From contig WEDG01005078.1 in NCBI GenBank assembly GCA_017591395.1, positions 1-64,000 on the forward strand: a DNA stretch of 64,000 nucleotides, read 5' to 3'. A program made the position numbers and the translations under genes. This stretch comes from Schistocephalus solidus. Its lineage: Eukaryota > Platyhelminthes > Cestoda > Diphyllobothriidea > Diphyllobothriidae. This document shows, in pieces, positions 31,382 through 41,879 of this stretch. The notes below the pieces were generated by a model, which ran no database searches, had not been told where the DNA came from, and saw only the letters and a list, made by a program, of their open reading frames with translations. How positions within the stretch are numbered: position 1 is the stretch's first letter; every line of letters starts with the position of its first letter.

Positions 31382-32422
31382 CTAAATCTCCCACAGCCCT
31401 TGCTGTACAAGGAGACGACATCTGAAGAAGGCTGCTTTGGTGGGTGCTGTCCAGAGGTCAATGTAAGCTTTGTATAGTCGGTTCTTCTCCGCGAGTAAGA
31501 TGCTGATGTCAGTGTCATTGTCATCAAACCAGTCCTGGTGTTGACGGCGTGCGCTTTGGAGGACTTCGAGTGTGGTAGACTGGATCAAGTTCCGCAATCG
31601 ACACCATCGTGTCCTTATGGATGCGTTATCATCTGGACCATGCAGATCCTCCAGTTTCTGGGTAATGTAGTTAATGAACTCAAAGCAGGGAGCAGGCCAA
31701 TTTAACAAAACAGTATTCAAATAACCTTGTGCTCGCTTACCTTTGGGTCTTCTGCATGGTTGCAGACGAAGCCTCATCTTGGAGATGACGAGGCAGTGAT
31801 CCGTCCATCCATCGGTATCAGGGAGCGCTTTTGTCACTAACAAGTCCTGTTTATCTCGCTTTCGGACGAGAACATAGTCCAAGAGGTGCCAGTGTCCCGA
31901 CCGGGAGTGTACCCAGGTCGCCTTTTGCCACAGCAGGAGGCGGAAGAAGGTTTTGGTCAGCAGGAGACGGTGTTCCGCACAGGTTCGCAGAAGGAGGCCG
32001 TTATCGTTACGGCTACCGATACCATGGGGACCCAGCGCTCCTCTCCATGAGGCACGGTCTGTCCCGACGCGGGCGTTAATGTCACCTAGGACAATTAACT
32101 TATCCACCATCGACACAATCGCCAGGAGGGCGAGTAGATCCTTGTGGACTTTGTCCTTTGCCGCATTGGGGGGAGGCGTAGGCACAGATGATGGTGGTGA
32201 ACTTGTCTCCCGAAGAGGCCGGCGGAGGCTGATCAGGTGATCATTACGGCCCTTCGGTAGACAGGGCAGTAGTCCCACGATGTCGTTACGGATGGCAAAG
32301 GCAACACCAGCGTCGCGTCGCTCTGCCTTTGGCCGACTGCTCCAGAAGGTGTAGCCGGCACGCACCTCCTCCATCTGGCCCTGCTCAGAGAATCGGGTCT
32401 CGCTGAGAGCAGCAATGTCCAC
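31382..32422 (-). pseudogene. RTE endonuclease domain, long open frame
   Basis: A 346-codon frame. It starts inside the domain: MDIAALSETRFSEQGQ (catalytic glutamate in SETR), then GYTFWSS, then GVAFAI. It continues with VLGDINARVGTD (the GDFN counterpart, with D and N present), [17 protein letters not shown] and [15 protein letters not shown] (the DH catalytic histidine). The last third is a linker rich in basic residues. The true start, with the metal-binding asparagine, should lie upstream at about 32,520-32,430 in another frame. In RTE elements this enzyme nicks the genomic target. Confidence 0.85.
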
Positions 32423-32879
32423 GTTTTAGAACACCAGTTCCCGAGCAACTAGCACTTTCCTCCGTTTCGGCCGGTTTCTCCTGGAATTGTCTAAAATGGA
32501 TCGAACATTCCAGGCTGCTAAAGGGAGCAAGCTCACTCGAGTAGTCCAGGAGGTACCCCGGAGGGTACGGTGAGGGGAATTGGCAGAGGAGTTGTTGTTA
32601 ATATTGTTTAGACTTTTTCGACTGCATGCAATATCAGTTTGCTAGCCACGGTCTGCTGCACCTGTCGTGAGACACAGCATTTGCTTGGAGCACCTTTTAT
32701 AGCCCCCTCCCCCGCGAAGGGGATAAGCAGTTCTGACCCTAAATAGGGCTGCTGAGTCATCCCAGGTGGCTACTGAACACCACTTTGTGTCAAGATTTGG
32801 GTTAGTGAGAGAACGACCGATTTCCCTGGGCCGCCTACGTGGTTGCATGTTGCCCTCGCCGTAGCACTTTTTTGACCGT

Positions 32880-33050
32880 GGGGGAGGAGGGAAGGGTGAG
32901 GAGAGAGAGTCGTAAAGAGGGGAGAGATTATGGGGAGGAGGAGAATTAGGAGGGGAGAGGGGAGTGGGCTGGAAAGAGGAAAGATAGGTGGCAGGGAGGA
33001 TGGGAGGACGGGAGAGGGGGGAGAGCAGGGGGGAAGGGAGCAGACTTACC
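32880..33050 (+). repeat. Purine-rich low-complexity tract (GGGGAGAGRG)
   Basis: About 170 bp of almost pure A/G on the + strand, G-rich, with many GGGGA and GAGAGG units. It lies between the upstream side of the RTE copy and the R-repeat cluster. It could form a polypurine triplex or G-rich structure. No gene is apparent. Confidence 0.7.
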
Positions 33051-33289
33051 GGGTGTGAAGACACGCACAACTCCGGAAACCCTCACCTGGTTTAACCCGC
33101 CAGTCATGGCGGTTGCTAGGGGTGTGGTCGCTGAGAAGAACCAGCTTATAGGAGCCACAGGTGAGAGTTGGGTACCAGCTAGAGACGGTCACAGGAGCAT
33201 TCACCACTCATGCGAGACAGATGGAGTGACCAGTTCTACCTGTGTGATGCTACCCCTAACTAGTACCCCCTACAGCCCTCACGCGATAG

Positions 33290-34040
33290 TTGGACCGTTG
33301 ATTTAGACGAGGTCCACCGTACGTTCCACAGCAGGGTTGTGCAGGTACGGTGACTTGCGCGTGATTTGGTTAAAAGTGATAGTAGACTTGCTCTGCATCT
33401 ACCGCCTACTCTCCTCCTCCATCTATCCCCGTTGTTAAGACAGAGTCAAGAAGACCGCAGATGGGAGAAGGGGCATGTGGCAGGTGTGGCCGGGGCCCCT
33501 AGGCCCTAGACGTCCCTAGGCGTGCCACCACACCCCCATGTTCGGCATTTGTCCTGGGAGCGCAACCCGAATAATACCTGCGGCGCCCTGATGTGGCCCC
33601 CGTGTTGGTCCAAGGCATCTACCACGTGGCCCGTTGATGGGGCACACACCCCTCCCACACATGGCAGTTCGACCGTCGATTTCGACGAGGTCCACCGTAT
33701 GCCCCACACCAGGTGGTGCAGGGACGGTGACTTGCGCGTGAATTAGTTTTAAGTGATAGTAGCCTTGCGCTGCAGCTACCGCACTCTCTCCTCCTCCCCC
33801 ACCTGAGCCCAGTGTCAAGACAGAGTCAAGAAGACCGGAGATGGGAGAGGGCGCAGGAGGCTGGCGCGGCCGGAGCCGCCCTGGGCGTACCACCACACCT
33901 GGCTCGGATCTTACGGACAGGGAGTGCCATAAAGGCCACATTAAGAAGGAGCCATTGCAACCTGACTCTCAGTCCGCCAGTCAGCCACTCCACACAAAAC
34001 ACACATTCCGTCAATTGGCAACCTTCCAAGCCACGGCTTT
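33290..34040 (+). repeat. Dispersed repeat R, full copy plus partial tandem copy
   Basis: Landmarks in order: GACGAGGTCCACCGTA (33,307 and again 33,684), GGTGACTTGCGCGTGA (33,348 and 33,726), CTCTCTCCTCC with AAGACAGAGTCAAGAAGACCG (33,405-33,460 and 33,785-33,838), ACCACACCTGGCTCGGATC (33,889), GTGCCATAAAGGCCACATTAAG (33,925) and CAGTCCGCCAGTCAGCCACTCC (33,970). The first three appear twice in tandem. Copies recur at 39,176, 41,880, 50,885 and 52,880, in both orientations. There is no coding capacity. The nature of the repeat (SINE, MITE or satellite-derived) is not clear. Confidence 0.7.
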
Positions 34041-34319
34041 TAGCGCACCGTGATAGTTTCAAGCGCGTCAGATTGTTTATAGTGAGGAAAATACGCTGAG
34101 CTCTCGATCTCACTCTCTCCCCCACCCCCACAATCAGACCACTGTCCGAGCCGGTCAGTTGTCTGATGCGGAAGCGGGTAGTAGATCAGAGGTAGTATGC
34201 ACTCCGAGGAAAAAGAGAGAGGGCAGAGGTCATAGGGGACATACTCGTACCATTGTGCCTTGAGGCTCAATCTCGAACCCCATCAGCAGCCGTCACGTGC
34301 CTAGTATTACGGAGAGAAT

Positions 34320-34500
34320 GAAATTCCCGATAAAGACACAGAAGACTGGAATGGTCATTTGTTGCCTATTTGCCATCATCAGCCAGCCATATCGGTCCCT
34401 TACTTTCGCAACACCCGGTTAGAAGTCAAAAGCCCTAACCATTGATCCACTGGCTCATTTTCCTGTCCGTTGCGATCCAGTATACCAAGTGGTAGTGGGG
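34320..34500 (-). mobile_element. tRNA-derived SINE
   Basis: On the - strand, GAGCCAGTGGATCAATGG (34,470-34,453) is followed by TTAGGGCTTTTGACTTCTAACCGGG. This resembles a tRNA D-arm with the A-box pattern (TGGNNNNRTGG) and an anticodon arm, with a weakened B-box region near 34,415. A body segment with GACTGGAATGGTCATTT on the opposite strand (34,346-34,362) is shared with 38,520-38,540 and 45,735-45,755. The shared body makes it a repeated element rather than a tRNA gene. From about 34,500 to 34,690 the sequence has weak resemblance to R-type flanks. Confidence 0.6.
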
Positions 34501-34689
34501 CACGCATTGATTACGGTAGGGGACATACTCGCCCCGCTTTCGATCTCACCCTCATTTCTTTGTCCCAAGGGCTTGGTGACTGTCCGATACCGTCAGCCGG
34601 CTGATGACCAAATTGAGAACAGTGGCCAACCGCATGGGAATGCCTGCTTCTAGGCGTGCCTCAGATTTCCTCGTGTACGGTAACAGCAC

Positions 34690-35740
34690 GAGGCTCACGC
34701 AGACACTGAGATAGCGAATTAAATTTCAACCACTTTTTGTCCATTTTCTGTCATAGTTTGGCAGATTTGCCTTGCTTAAGGAGTCCTTTGAACTGTATTT
34801 TTCGTCTGCTTAAATGCAAGCTTAAGTAAATTGAATAGTCCATTATCCTTAGTATACGAAGCTTAATAGCTAAGAAATAACAGTCCAGATTTTGCTTCTC
34901 GTAAACAGATAAAAATCTGTAACATTAACGAATTCTTACTGATTTTTATCGAAAAAAACCAAAGATGCGATTGATTAGTTTTACTGATTCAGACATTGTA
35001 CGAACTTTATGCTCAACATGACGGTCATTATAAATCCCCAAGAGACTGTCTTTGTGTTTTAACGGCAGCTGTCTTTAAGTGCTTAAAAGCAGATCCATAC
35101 CATAGTTACCGGTTAAAAGTTTAACTCCAGGATTTGCAGTTGCTGTTGAGGCATTGTGTTGTAAAGGGATTGAGATGTTTACATGTCGGAATAGCGCTAA
35201 TCAGTTTAAGTATCGGTAACGGTAGGCTATGTACAGCAACAAGAAGGCCAGAAAACCCAGGCTGGTGTAATATGGGACCAGTGGTAATAGCGGCTTTATG
35301 GGTTGAGCATTGCAACGGGTAACATAAGCTGCATACGGTCCTTGCAAAATTGCACGTGTTGTTCTTTCTGCCCTTTGAATTTACGAAGTCAATAGAGTGC
35401 ATCTGATATAAAGGCTTCAAGAATATGATAGCCATAGCGGATAGTGGCCTGAAAGCCCTAGGATGGCTTTATCCCCTGGTTTCACCCGAACAGTCTTCAG
35501 TAGAATCCAGTTTCTTCGACATCGGTGTAAAAATTATAATTGTTCTTGCGTGAAACATTCGCGAATTTCACACTTTTCCATCGTCCAGCATAGAGCAAAC
35601 CACGAGCCTGGGGTTCCTAGCTTTCTTGGTTCTGCACATAACCTACCATTAACCAAGTATCTTTTCGTTTTCTAACTGACAGCATGGGACCACGATCAAA
35701 TTAGTTGAAAGGTCCTCTTGGGTCCGTTCGGACAGACGTG
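34690..35740. other. No recognised gene
   Basis: AT-rich sequence without a recognisable coding segment on either strand. The open frame at 35,121-35,435 (-) has no family resemblance and no splice context. Confidence 0.6.
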
Positions 35741-35799
35741 ATCGCTTCAGAAATTATTCCGTTCGCAAATGAGATGGGAGCGCGGTCATTAGAACAGTA

Positions 35800-35850
35800 G
35801 ATTTATCACTCTGGGCTTTCAAACTCATATAAGAAGCCATCATCAGAGAC
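35800..35850 (-). ncRNA. Hammerhead-ribozyme-like motif in PLE tail (copy H1)
   Basis: On the - strand: GTCT, then CTGATGA (35,846-35,840), a degraded helix II, GAAAGCCC, then AGAG and ATAAA. The GAAA-GCYC-AGA order matches copy H4 (55,866-55,912); helix II is poorly paired here. Confidence 0.45.
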
Positions 35851-35936
35851 TGTGTGCGTGCAACAAAACGTGAGCCTTTGGGTAGTCGAACAATAAGGGA
35901 GATTCGAAAGGGGAAGGTTGGCATCCATGAATGGGC

Positions 35937-36065
35937 CGTACTCGTACTCCTCGTACTCGTACTCCTCATACTCGTACTCCTCATACTCCTCGTACTCGTA
36001 CCCCTCGTACTCCTCGTACTCCTTCTCCTCGTACTCGTACTCCTCGTACTCGTGCACGTACTCCT
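35937..36065 (+). repeat. Simple repeat (TACTCGTACTCCTC)n
   Basis: About 130 bp of imperfect TACTCGTACTCCTC units. On the - strand it reads as an EYEEYEYEEY run in one frame, which explains a spurious acidic open frame. It lies in the 3' part of the PLE, between the endonuclease remnant and the hammerhead-like motif. Confidence 0.85.
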
Positions 36066-37115
36066 CCTCCTCCTCAGCTGGTGACGGCGTGTGTCCTTGA
36101 CCGAGAAGTGGATCACGGCATTTGGCTGTATGGGTGTAGCGAGTAATAAAAGGGGGGCAGATAGATGTGTCTGTTGATAGAGTTTGTGTCATACAATTAC
36201 GCTACTAGTAGACTCCACCCTTCTTGTTGTGCCTGTATCCTCGCGACGTTGAATTCATGGCCTTCCTCCAGCGTGAGGCGAGTCATTTTTTTGCCTGGCC
36301 TGTATAGTGGTAAGGACAGTCGTGGCATAAAATTTGGTTGACTACGCCTTGCGTTCAGTGTGGTTCTTGTACGCATTGAAGCAGCCGGACTAGAGACTAT
36401 AACCATGCCTAAGTCGGCAGCAATTAGTTAATTTGCCTCTGACACGTTACTCATGTTGGTGTTTCTCTTCCGTTTATTCTTCCTGTACGCGTAAGGAAGC
36501 AGTGACTGATGAAAAGTTTTAGAAGTCCTTATTTGTCGAGTTGCAAGTTGCAATGAATTGTTACCCTTTCTAAGAATGCACATGCATAGATACTTTTGTT
36601 CAACATCGGGTGGTTGCTATGATAGCTGAGGAATTGTGTCCTGCCAGTCTCCATTCTATAAAATATGGTTTTAAGTTCATCATGGGAGTGGTGTGTGACA
36701 AGGACAGCGAGGAAAGGTAACTGTTCAGCTTCCTCTTCTTCTCTTGTGTATGGAAGGTCGGGAAATATGCCCTAAAGCAGGTTCTGCAAGCCTGGTAGCT
36801 CATCGTTCTCACTTGTGGCGAACGTATCGTCCACGTACCGGTGCCAAAACGCAGATTCATAGTGGTTGGAAGCGACGTCTTCCAGCTCAGACTAATAAAT
36901 CTACTGTTCAAGTGATCCCACCTCCATCTTCCTTGGAACTGAATCCGGGACTCCATTTGTCCTTATTTTTTGTCCAGAAGAGCATATGTGAGCTGTTCAC
37001 GAAGAAGCAGAAGTAAAATATGCCATAGGTAGGATATATGGGGTCACTGGCCTAACAAAGACGTTCCTACCTTTGCAATGCCCACCGCCCCCCCCCCACT
37101 CCTTTCTCATTTTAG

Positions 37116-37271
37116 GGCGCCCAAGCATTGCAATGCGAACCAGTTATTGATGTCCAACGAGGCGGTGCCAGACTGCGTTCATTCAGTTTGGCTCGTATGC
37201 AGGAGAACATCCGCGACCTTGAGAGCAGCCGCGACAATGACAAGCAATTCCACACCAATGACAGCTCTGCC
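37116..37271 (+). CDS. KIF13: KIF13-like kinesin-3, internal exon 1 of 6 in window
   Basis: Follows a pyrimidine-rich tract and TTTTAG acceptor, phase 0, and ends at GCC|GTAACC (phase 0, a weak but usable donor). Its 52 codons contain CEPVIDVQRGG, then SLARMQENIRDLE. This corresponds to the vertebrate KIF13 segment with SEPAIQV and EKLENKLIDMRDLY just upstream of the conserved LIGVANV block. KIF13 proteins are plus-end-directed kinesin-3 motors that move vesicles along microtubules. This segment lies after the FHA and coiled-coil region. The donor choice is inferred from phase; an alternative GT at 37,300 would give phase 1 and not fit exon 2. No upstream exons, including the motor domain, were found in the window. 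Confidence 0.75.
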
Positions 37272-37937
37272 GTAACCACTCCCTCCCCCCAACGATCAGG
37301 TGTTCTTCCGATTAGACGGGAACAAGGGTGCACAGTGCAAGGCAAGTCGATTCCTATTGGCCACTGGTACCAGAACAACGTAGCTTAGTTCTGGGTTGAT
37401 CGGGTTTCCAACCAACTTCGGTTGGAAGTAGTAAAAGATGCGCTCGACAGGAAGTATTGCAGTGTGAGCTCGTGCTATTTACTATTATTAAGTACCATAG
37501 CAAATACTGTGACACGTAAGTAGCTAAACTCACCCATTGAGCTTTTCTTCCATTACACGTGTTATAAACAATCGGGTCGTTTAAAAGTCACATTTACGAG
37601 GATTCGTACAGCAATGTACAAATCAAGCACAGAATGAATATGAGCTCCGTCTCTCTCTAACGCTACCTCCTAACCACCTCTGGTTCCTGTTAGTTAACCA
37701 ATTTTCATTAGTGATAATGGCCTCATTGTCACTGCTAAGCGATCCCTCCGCTGTGAAATAAAAGGACTAGATCCATTTTGATGATTTCGTAATTTTGACT
37801 TTTCGCGAATTTATGTCTCATCGCAATAAAACCCTTAAACCAGCCTGAAAGACAGATGATAAACGAGTAGACCAAAAATAAAATGACGTTTATAAACCCT
37901 CGTGTTGGTCTGAGCACCCTTCTTTAAACCCCGTCAG

Positions 37938-38075
37938 ACCTGTCCACCAACCGGAAACGCCTTCGCTCGCAAAGGCGACCTCGTCCTTATCGGTGTGGCC
38001 AACGTCTACCTGCGCTGCCTTCTCTTTGTTACGGAATTCTCCTACCTGGCACCGATCATCAGTACCCAGGGCGAG
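37938..38075 (+). CDS. KIF13: KIF13-like kinesin-3, exon 2 (LIGVANV block)
   Basis: The acceptor is CCCCGTCAG and the donor GAG|GTAGGT; both boundaries are phase 0, and the exon has 46 codons. The translation includes DLVLIGVANVYLRCLLF and EFSYLAPIISTQGE. These align closely with the KIF13 motif HNLIGVANVFLECLF...YAVPIISQQGE, a hallmark of the kinesin-3 KIF1/KIF13 region preceding the C2-like (DUF3694-type) domain. This is the strongest single piece of evidence for the gene. The exon is too short to stand out as an open frame and is flanked by ordinary intron sequence. Confidence 0.88.
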
Positions 38076-38153
38076 GTAGGTATGACCCTATGTGGCAACG
38101 TCCAGCCAGTAGCCACCTGCTCTGCATGTTCCAACTCAGTTTGTATGCGTTAG

Positions 38154-38296
38154 ATTGTAGGCAAGATCCTCATGGAGCTGACTTCAAGCCTTCTTCCGCC
38201 GGAGCCCCTGGAATTTGGACCTGGGGGTCAGAAGGGTACCTCTTTCCATCAGTCGGACTTGCCGGACCTTCTTGAGAGGAATGCCGGCAATTCAGG
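38154..38296 (+). CDS. KIF13: KIF13-like kinesin-3, exon 3
   Basis: Separated from exon 2 by a 78-bp intron (38,076-38,153). The acceptor is GCGTTAG, phase 0, and the donor TTCAGG|GTAAGA, phase 2. The 47 complete codons begin IVGKILMELTSS, matching the VAGRLHVEVMRV stretch that directly follows the QQGE block in KIF13. The rest is a low-conservation acidic/serine linker (PPEPLEFGPGG, HQSDLPDLLERNAGNS), as in the family. The phase-2 donor matches the phase of exon 4. A second in-register AG at 38,160 would break the frame, so 38,154 is preferred. Confidence 0.82.
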
Positions 38297-38499
38297 GTAA
38301 GAGGTTGTCGACTGTTTTCCTCCACCTCCTCTGTACCACTTCTGGTGAAAGGAATAATTTTCAAAACGCCCGTTACATTATTTTGCTCGAAAGATTTCAC
38401 AAAACCCAAGGTACAGGAAGGTTAAAGTGTGTCCAAGAGAGTTCACAGACTTCCATAGATTCAGCCTAAGCAGATGGAATGTTTGCTAGCAACAAGAAC

Positions 38500-38660
38500 A
38501 TTACCGACAAATATAAAGAAGACTGGAATGGCCGCTTCTGGATTATTAGCCCTCATTAGCCAGTCCTGCGCAACCCCGGTTGTTGCGACACCTTTTACTT
38601 AGAAGTTCAATGCTCTAATCACTGAGTTACAGAATTTTTGTCCTGTCGGTTCCGATCGAA
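38500..38660 (-). mobile_element. tRNA-derived SINE, second copy
   Basis: On the - strand GTAACTCAGTGATTAGAGC followed by ATTGAACTTCTAAGT looks like a tRNA D-arm/A-box and anticodon arm. The body GACTGGAATGGCC lies at 38,521-38,533 in the same arrangement as the 34,320 copy. The B-box is weak. It lies in the intron between KIF13 exons 3 and 4. The stretch 38,660-39,170 holds nothing I recognise. Confidence 0.55.
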
Positions 38661-39175
38661 AACTATTTCTACACCGCAGGTTTATGCTCTCTTAACGCAC
38701 TCTGATTGAGCACAATTGTAAAACAATCCGTATATATAATTCTCTGGACGCAAAAGGTTAGTCAGTAAAACTGATTAGAACTTGGGTTATGAAACACACA
38801 ATAAGATTAGCTGAAATTTACCACTAGCAAAGGCCAAATAAAAGCAAACTTTCGTCGTTTGAGCCTCTTTCAAGTAGTTATTGAGGCCTTGGAAGCTCAC
38901 TTGGGGACTTTGAAACAAACTTTGAATGCTAAAAGCCAATTTTTGAGATCATTCTAGTTTCTGGCAATTTCGGTTTATCCGTCAGAGAGGCATTTAGCAT
39001 GTACGCATGTGAAACCTATTTATATGGTAGTTATATCTAGAAGAATAGTTTTTACCTGCTAAAGTGTTTGTGATATCTAAATCTATTGCAGTTAAAATAA
39101 AACAAATTCCCCTCCTATAAAAGACTCGATAGTTCAATCTTAAGGAAAGACAACATCCATTGTGCGCCGCACGGG

Positions 39176-39300
39176 TGGGCACATGACTGGGACTTGCGCG
39201 TGAATTAGTTTATCAGGGACAGACTTGCGAAGCTTCTAGCAACTCTCTCCTCCATTGCACCTCTGGTTCAGAGAGCAAGACAATATCCGGATAGCCAGCA
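39176..39300 (+). repeat. Dispersed repeat R, short partial copy
   Basis: GGGACTTGCGCGTGAATTAGTTT, then CTCTCTCCTCC and GAGAGCAAGACAAT, match the 33,726-33,830 part of repeat R in the same orientation. Only this middle part is present. Confidence 0.6.
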
Positions 39301-39609
39301 GTGGTCCCCGACGTAGTAGATGACAAAGCGAAACAGAATGATATTACCGACAAAGACATAGCCTATATCACTAGCCATTCTGCGGCTGCTAGCGGGGCTC
39401 TAGGGGGATCCCCAAGGCACAAACGTAACCGAGCGTTGAGCGCCCATCTACCATGGTTAATATTCCCGATCGAAACGGAAAAGACTACGAGCTCGTGGAG
39501 CAGTAGCTCCTTTGAACGCTACCATCAGGTCCCCTGATTAAAAGGACATCTAAGGAAGGAAGGAAGGAAGCCTTCCTTTTTCATCGTCAATGTGAATTTA
39601 ATCGATAGT

Positions 39610-40620
39610 TTGCCTGATTTACAGCATTTAGGAGGACCTATAAATAGGGTTCTCTGGTGGCAATTGGAAAGAGTTCATCAACGTAGTAACCGCAATGTTT
39701 TAGCTTATTGATCTGGTAGCTTATTTGAAATTTCTCTAGTTTGCCGATAAGGACGTCGGTCAAGAGAGGTCCAAGTGACGAGCCCATAGGAACGTAATAT
39801 ATTTGTCTATATAGTTGTTTGTCAACAATGAACTGCATGTTTAAAGTGAATCTTTGTGATAGGTACTTCAGCAGAATTTCTCGTCAGAATCCCTATTTCC
39901 TGTTACCTAGTCGATAAAAATTTGCAGATGTGATAAACTGTCTTGGTGATCGGAATGCTTGCAAAAAGCGATGATACGTCTAGCGAGAACAACACTATGC
40001 CGTTAAGTTTAAATTCTTTGACGTCGTTCATGCATTGTGTTACAGGCTCGAGTTTCTCTGCTATGCATTTCGCTATCGAATGATACGGAGAGTTTCGCAT
40101 GTCCAAATCGACCGAAATAGCAAGCTGCCCTTATTAATCGTCTGTAAACAATACAATCCAGGGACATGTGTGCAGACTGGTCGGAGGTGTACGAGGTCAC
40201 GGTAGCTTATAACAAGCCCTGCGTGAAGCCTTCTTAGACACTCGGTCAGTTTTGCATCTACTACAACCGTGCAAGTTTCTTGCTTGTCTAATTACCTGAA
40301 CTTCTTCTGATCTGACAATATGGACCGAATCATCGCTACGTAGTCTGGTTTGTTCATTGAAATGCTGTCTGTTTCTTTATCTAACCTGGTTACCAAGATA
40401 TATTTGTTAAACCGCTGTTGTTTTAACTTCTCCGCATGTGCTTTTGCCTGCAATTACCAAAGACTTGAAAGAAGATCCAGCGAATGAACGCCTTGGAAGG
40501 AAACCGATTGTCTTTAAAATTGACGAGAGCGTAAGCTCCTTTGTTCGCCACCGGACTCGGCTCACATCGAGCGTGTAAATACTCAAATAGGACCTCCCTA
40601 ATCACGTACAGCCTTGGTCT
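39610..40620 (-). mobile_element. Penelope-like element, N-terminal and RT portion
   Basis: On the - strand: 40,605-40,423 (upstream domain), 40,106-39,903 with VLFSLDVSSLFASIPITKTV (RT motif A region), and 39,838-39,638 with YYVPMGSSLGPLLTDVLIGKLE (motif B) and YYVDELF, where the catalytic YVDD reads YVDE. Stops and frame changes occur between them. The copy is truncated at about 39,610, before the GIY-YIG domain. The sequence differs from the PLEs at 56 and 59 kb, suggesting another family. It lies in KIF13 intron 3 on the opposite strand. Confidence 0.75.
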
Positions 40621-40639
40621 TACTCGCTAACAGTGAATT

Positions 40640-41875
40640 AGACTTTAAAGCAAAAAGTTTGATGCCCATTATCAGCCCATCCCTTGATTAAACGCGGGAT
40701 CACAGAGCAGGTGACATCTAGCGAGTGATCTGTTCATAGGAAATTTTTCCACCCCTCGTTATGAACACAATCGTAAAAACTAAAAAAGGCAACTGGAGAG
40801 ATGAATGAAGTAAGGAAAAAAAAGTTAACCTGTGACAGTAATAATTTCAAATAAATGGTCACATTCTATGATGCAACATCCAGGGACGATGGAATAAACT
40901 TCGGTTTTTCATGTCGTTTTACATTAAAAACTTACTGATCTATGCGTGGCGGCTCTCCCGACGCTATAAGTACTTTTCTGTCAACAGTGAGACTATCCTT
41001 TGCAGCCAGCCTTTAATCCTGGTTTTGACTCTTTGAAGTAGTCTAAAGATTTGAAGATTTTAGTCCATGCTGCTCACATATTGGCTGCAATGTTGAACTT
41101 TTTTCGCATGTTGCTTTCGGTTCTGGAACGTTGTTTTCAACGGCCCCTGTTCAGACCTCCAGAGGTCGGCTGACGATTACTCTTATAAGTTAATCACTTA
41201 AGCTTAATGAGTTCAGGGATATTCTTTCACCTGACTCTGTGTTTGAGCAGATTTAAGCCCAAAAAGTAATGCTACATGGACTATTATCAGCAGGAATTTC
41301 CGCGTCCCAGGTCATGGCACCGAAGCTAAGAGAATAACCCTTATTTTGGTCAGGGGACGCAAATAGTTGCAGGTTCAAGCAGGCTGTACCTCCAGCAAGC
41401 ACTGGACAATCAGTCAGTTGTGCGGGCGTTTGAAGGAGAGGGCTATCGACATCATGATTGGTATATTATCAATCACCGAAATACTCTGTCACTGAATGTC
41501 TGTTCTGGAAGTTATTTTTTCCTTTATAACAGCATTTTGTGCAATTATCGATCCTATATAGTTTCCTTCTCTTTCCATGACGTTTTTACAAAAGTTTTTG
41601 TTCAAAAGTTAACATCTAATTGTCACTAATTTTGAAGGTTATATAGAACGATGTGTGATCCACTTATGCCCCTCATCAGCAGCTATTGCCTGCGAATACC
41701 GGATAGTTAACTGGTGCACGGGTGGGGGAAGAAGGAGTGAGACCGATCCTGGGGAACCGCATCCCCATGGCCCCACAGCACACACACCGTCCCGTACTAA
41801 TTCTTATGCGTTGGAATCGATCACGACGACGTAAAGGTCGTAACTTTTAAGGTTTTCCAACTCAAACCTCACAGT
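40640..41875. other. No recognised gene
   Basis: Intron 3 sequence. The frame at 41,420-41,629 (+) has no family resemblance. I see no repeat I can link to other places in the window. Confidence 0.55.
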
Positions 41876-41879
41876 CGAC

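Larger units (their letters stand above)
28870..32600 (-). mobile_element. RTE-type LINE with C-terminal zinc fingers
   Basis: Right to left: 5' region (about 32,600-32,430), endonuclease (32,422-31,382), RT (31,372-29,861), RT end plus basic linker and C2H2-like zinc fingers (29,712-28,881). The EN motifs, the LFADDCTL catalytic box and the single EN-RT layout fit the RTE group better than CR1. GC content is clearly higher than in the CR1-like elements. The coding region is split into about five frames. A second, shorter copy lies at 47,187-48,500. I recall similar zinc-finger-tailed products being common in diphyllobothriid tapeworm gene sets; this was not checked. Confidence 0.8.
35752..37020 (-). 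mobile_element. Penelope-like element (PLE), decayed
   Basis: On the - strand about 36,870-36,600 encodes, across frames, the PLE RT region: a RYVDDTF-type box at about 36,845-36,820, then a PYFPTFHTQEKKRKLNSY and FLAVLVTHHSHDELKTIFYR stretch. At 36,406-36,197 follows a late GIY-YIG piece (LYRPGKKMTRLT, EEGHEFNVARI). The 3' part has a simple repeat at 35,937-36,065 and a hammerhead-like motif at 35,800-35,850. The element ends just upstream of KIF13 exon 1 (37,116), in the preceding intron and on the opposite strand. Confidence 0.7.

Noticed and set aside
35806..36192. Acidic EYEEY-rich protein on the - strand
   Set aside because: The run is the translation of a simple repeat inside a PLE tail; the flanking parts are PLE tail sequence.
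36744..37016. + strand frame ahead of KIF13 exon 1 as an upstream exon
   Set aside because: It is the antisense of PLE reverse transcriptase (36,600-36,960, - strand) and has no KIF13 resemblance.
39550..39585. GGAA repeat and small palindrome as a terminator or structural site
   Set aside because: A short simple repeat (GGAAGGAA...CCTTCC) with no other support.
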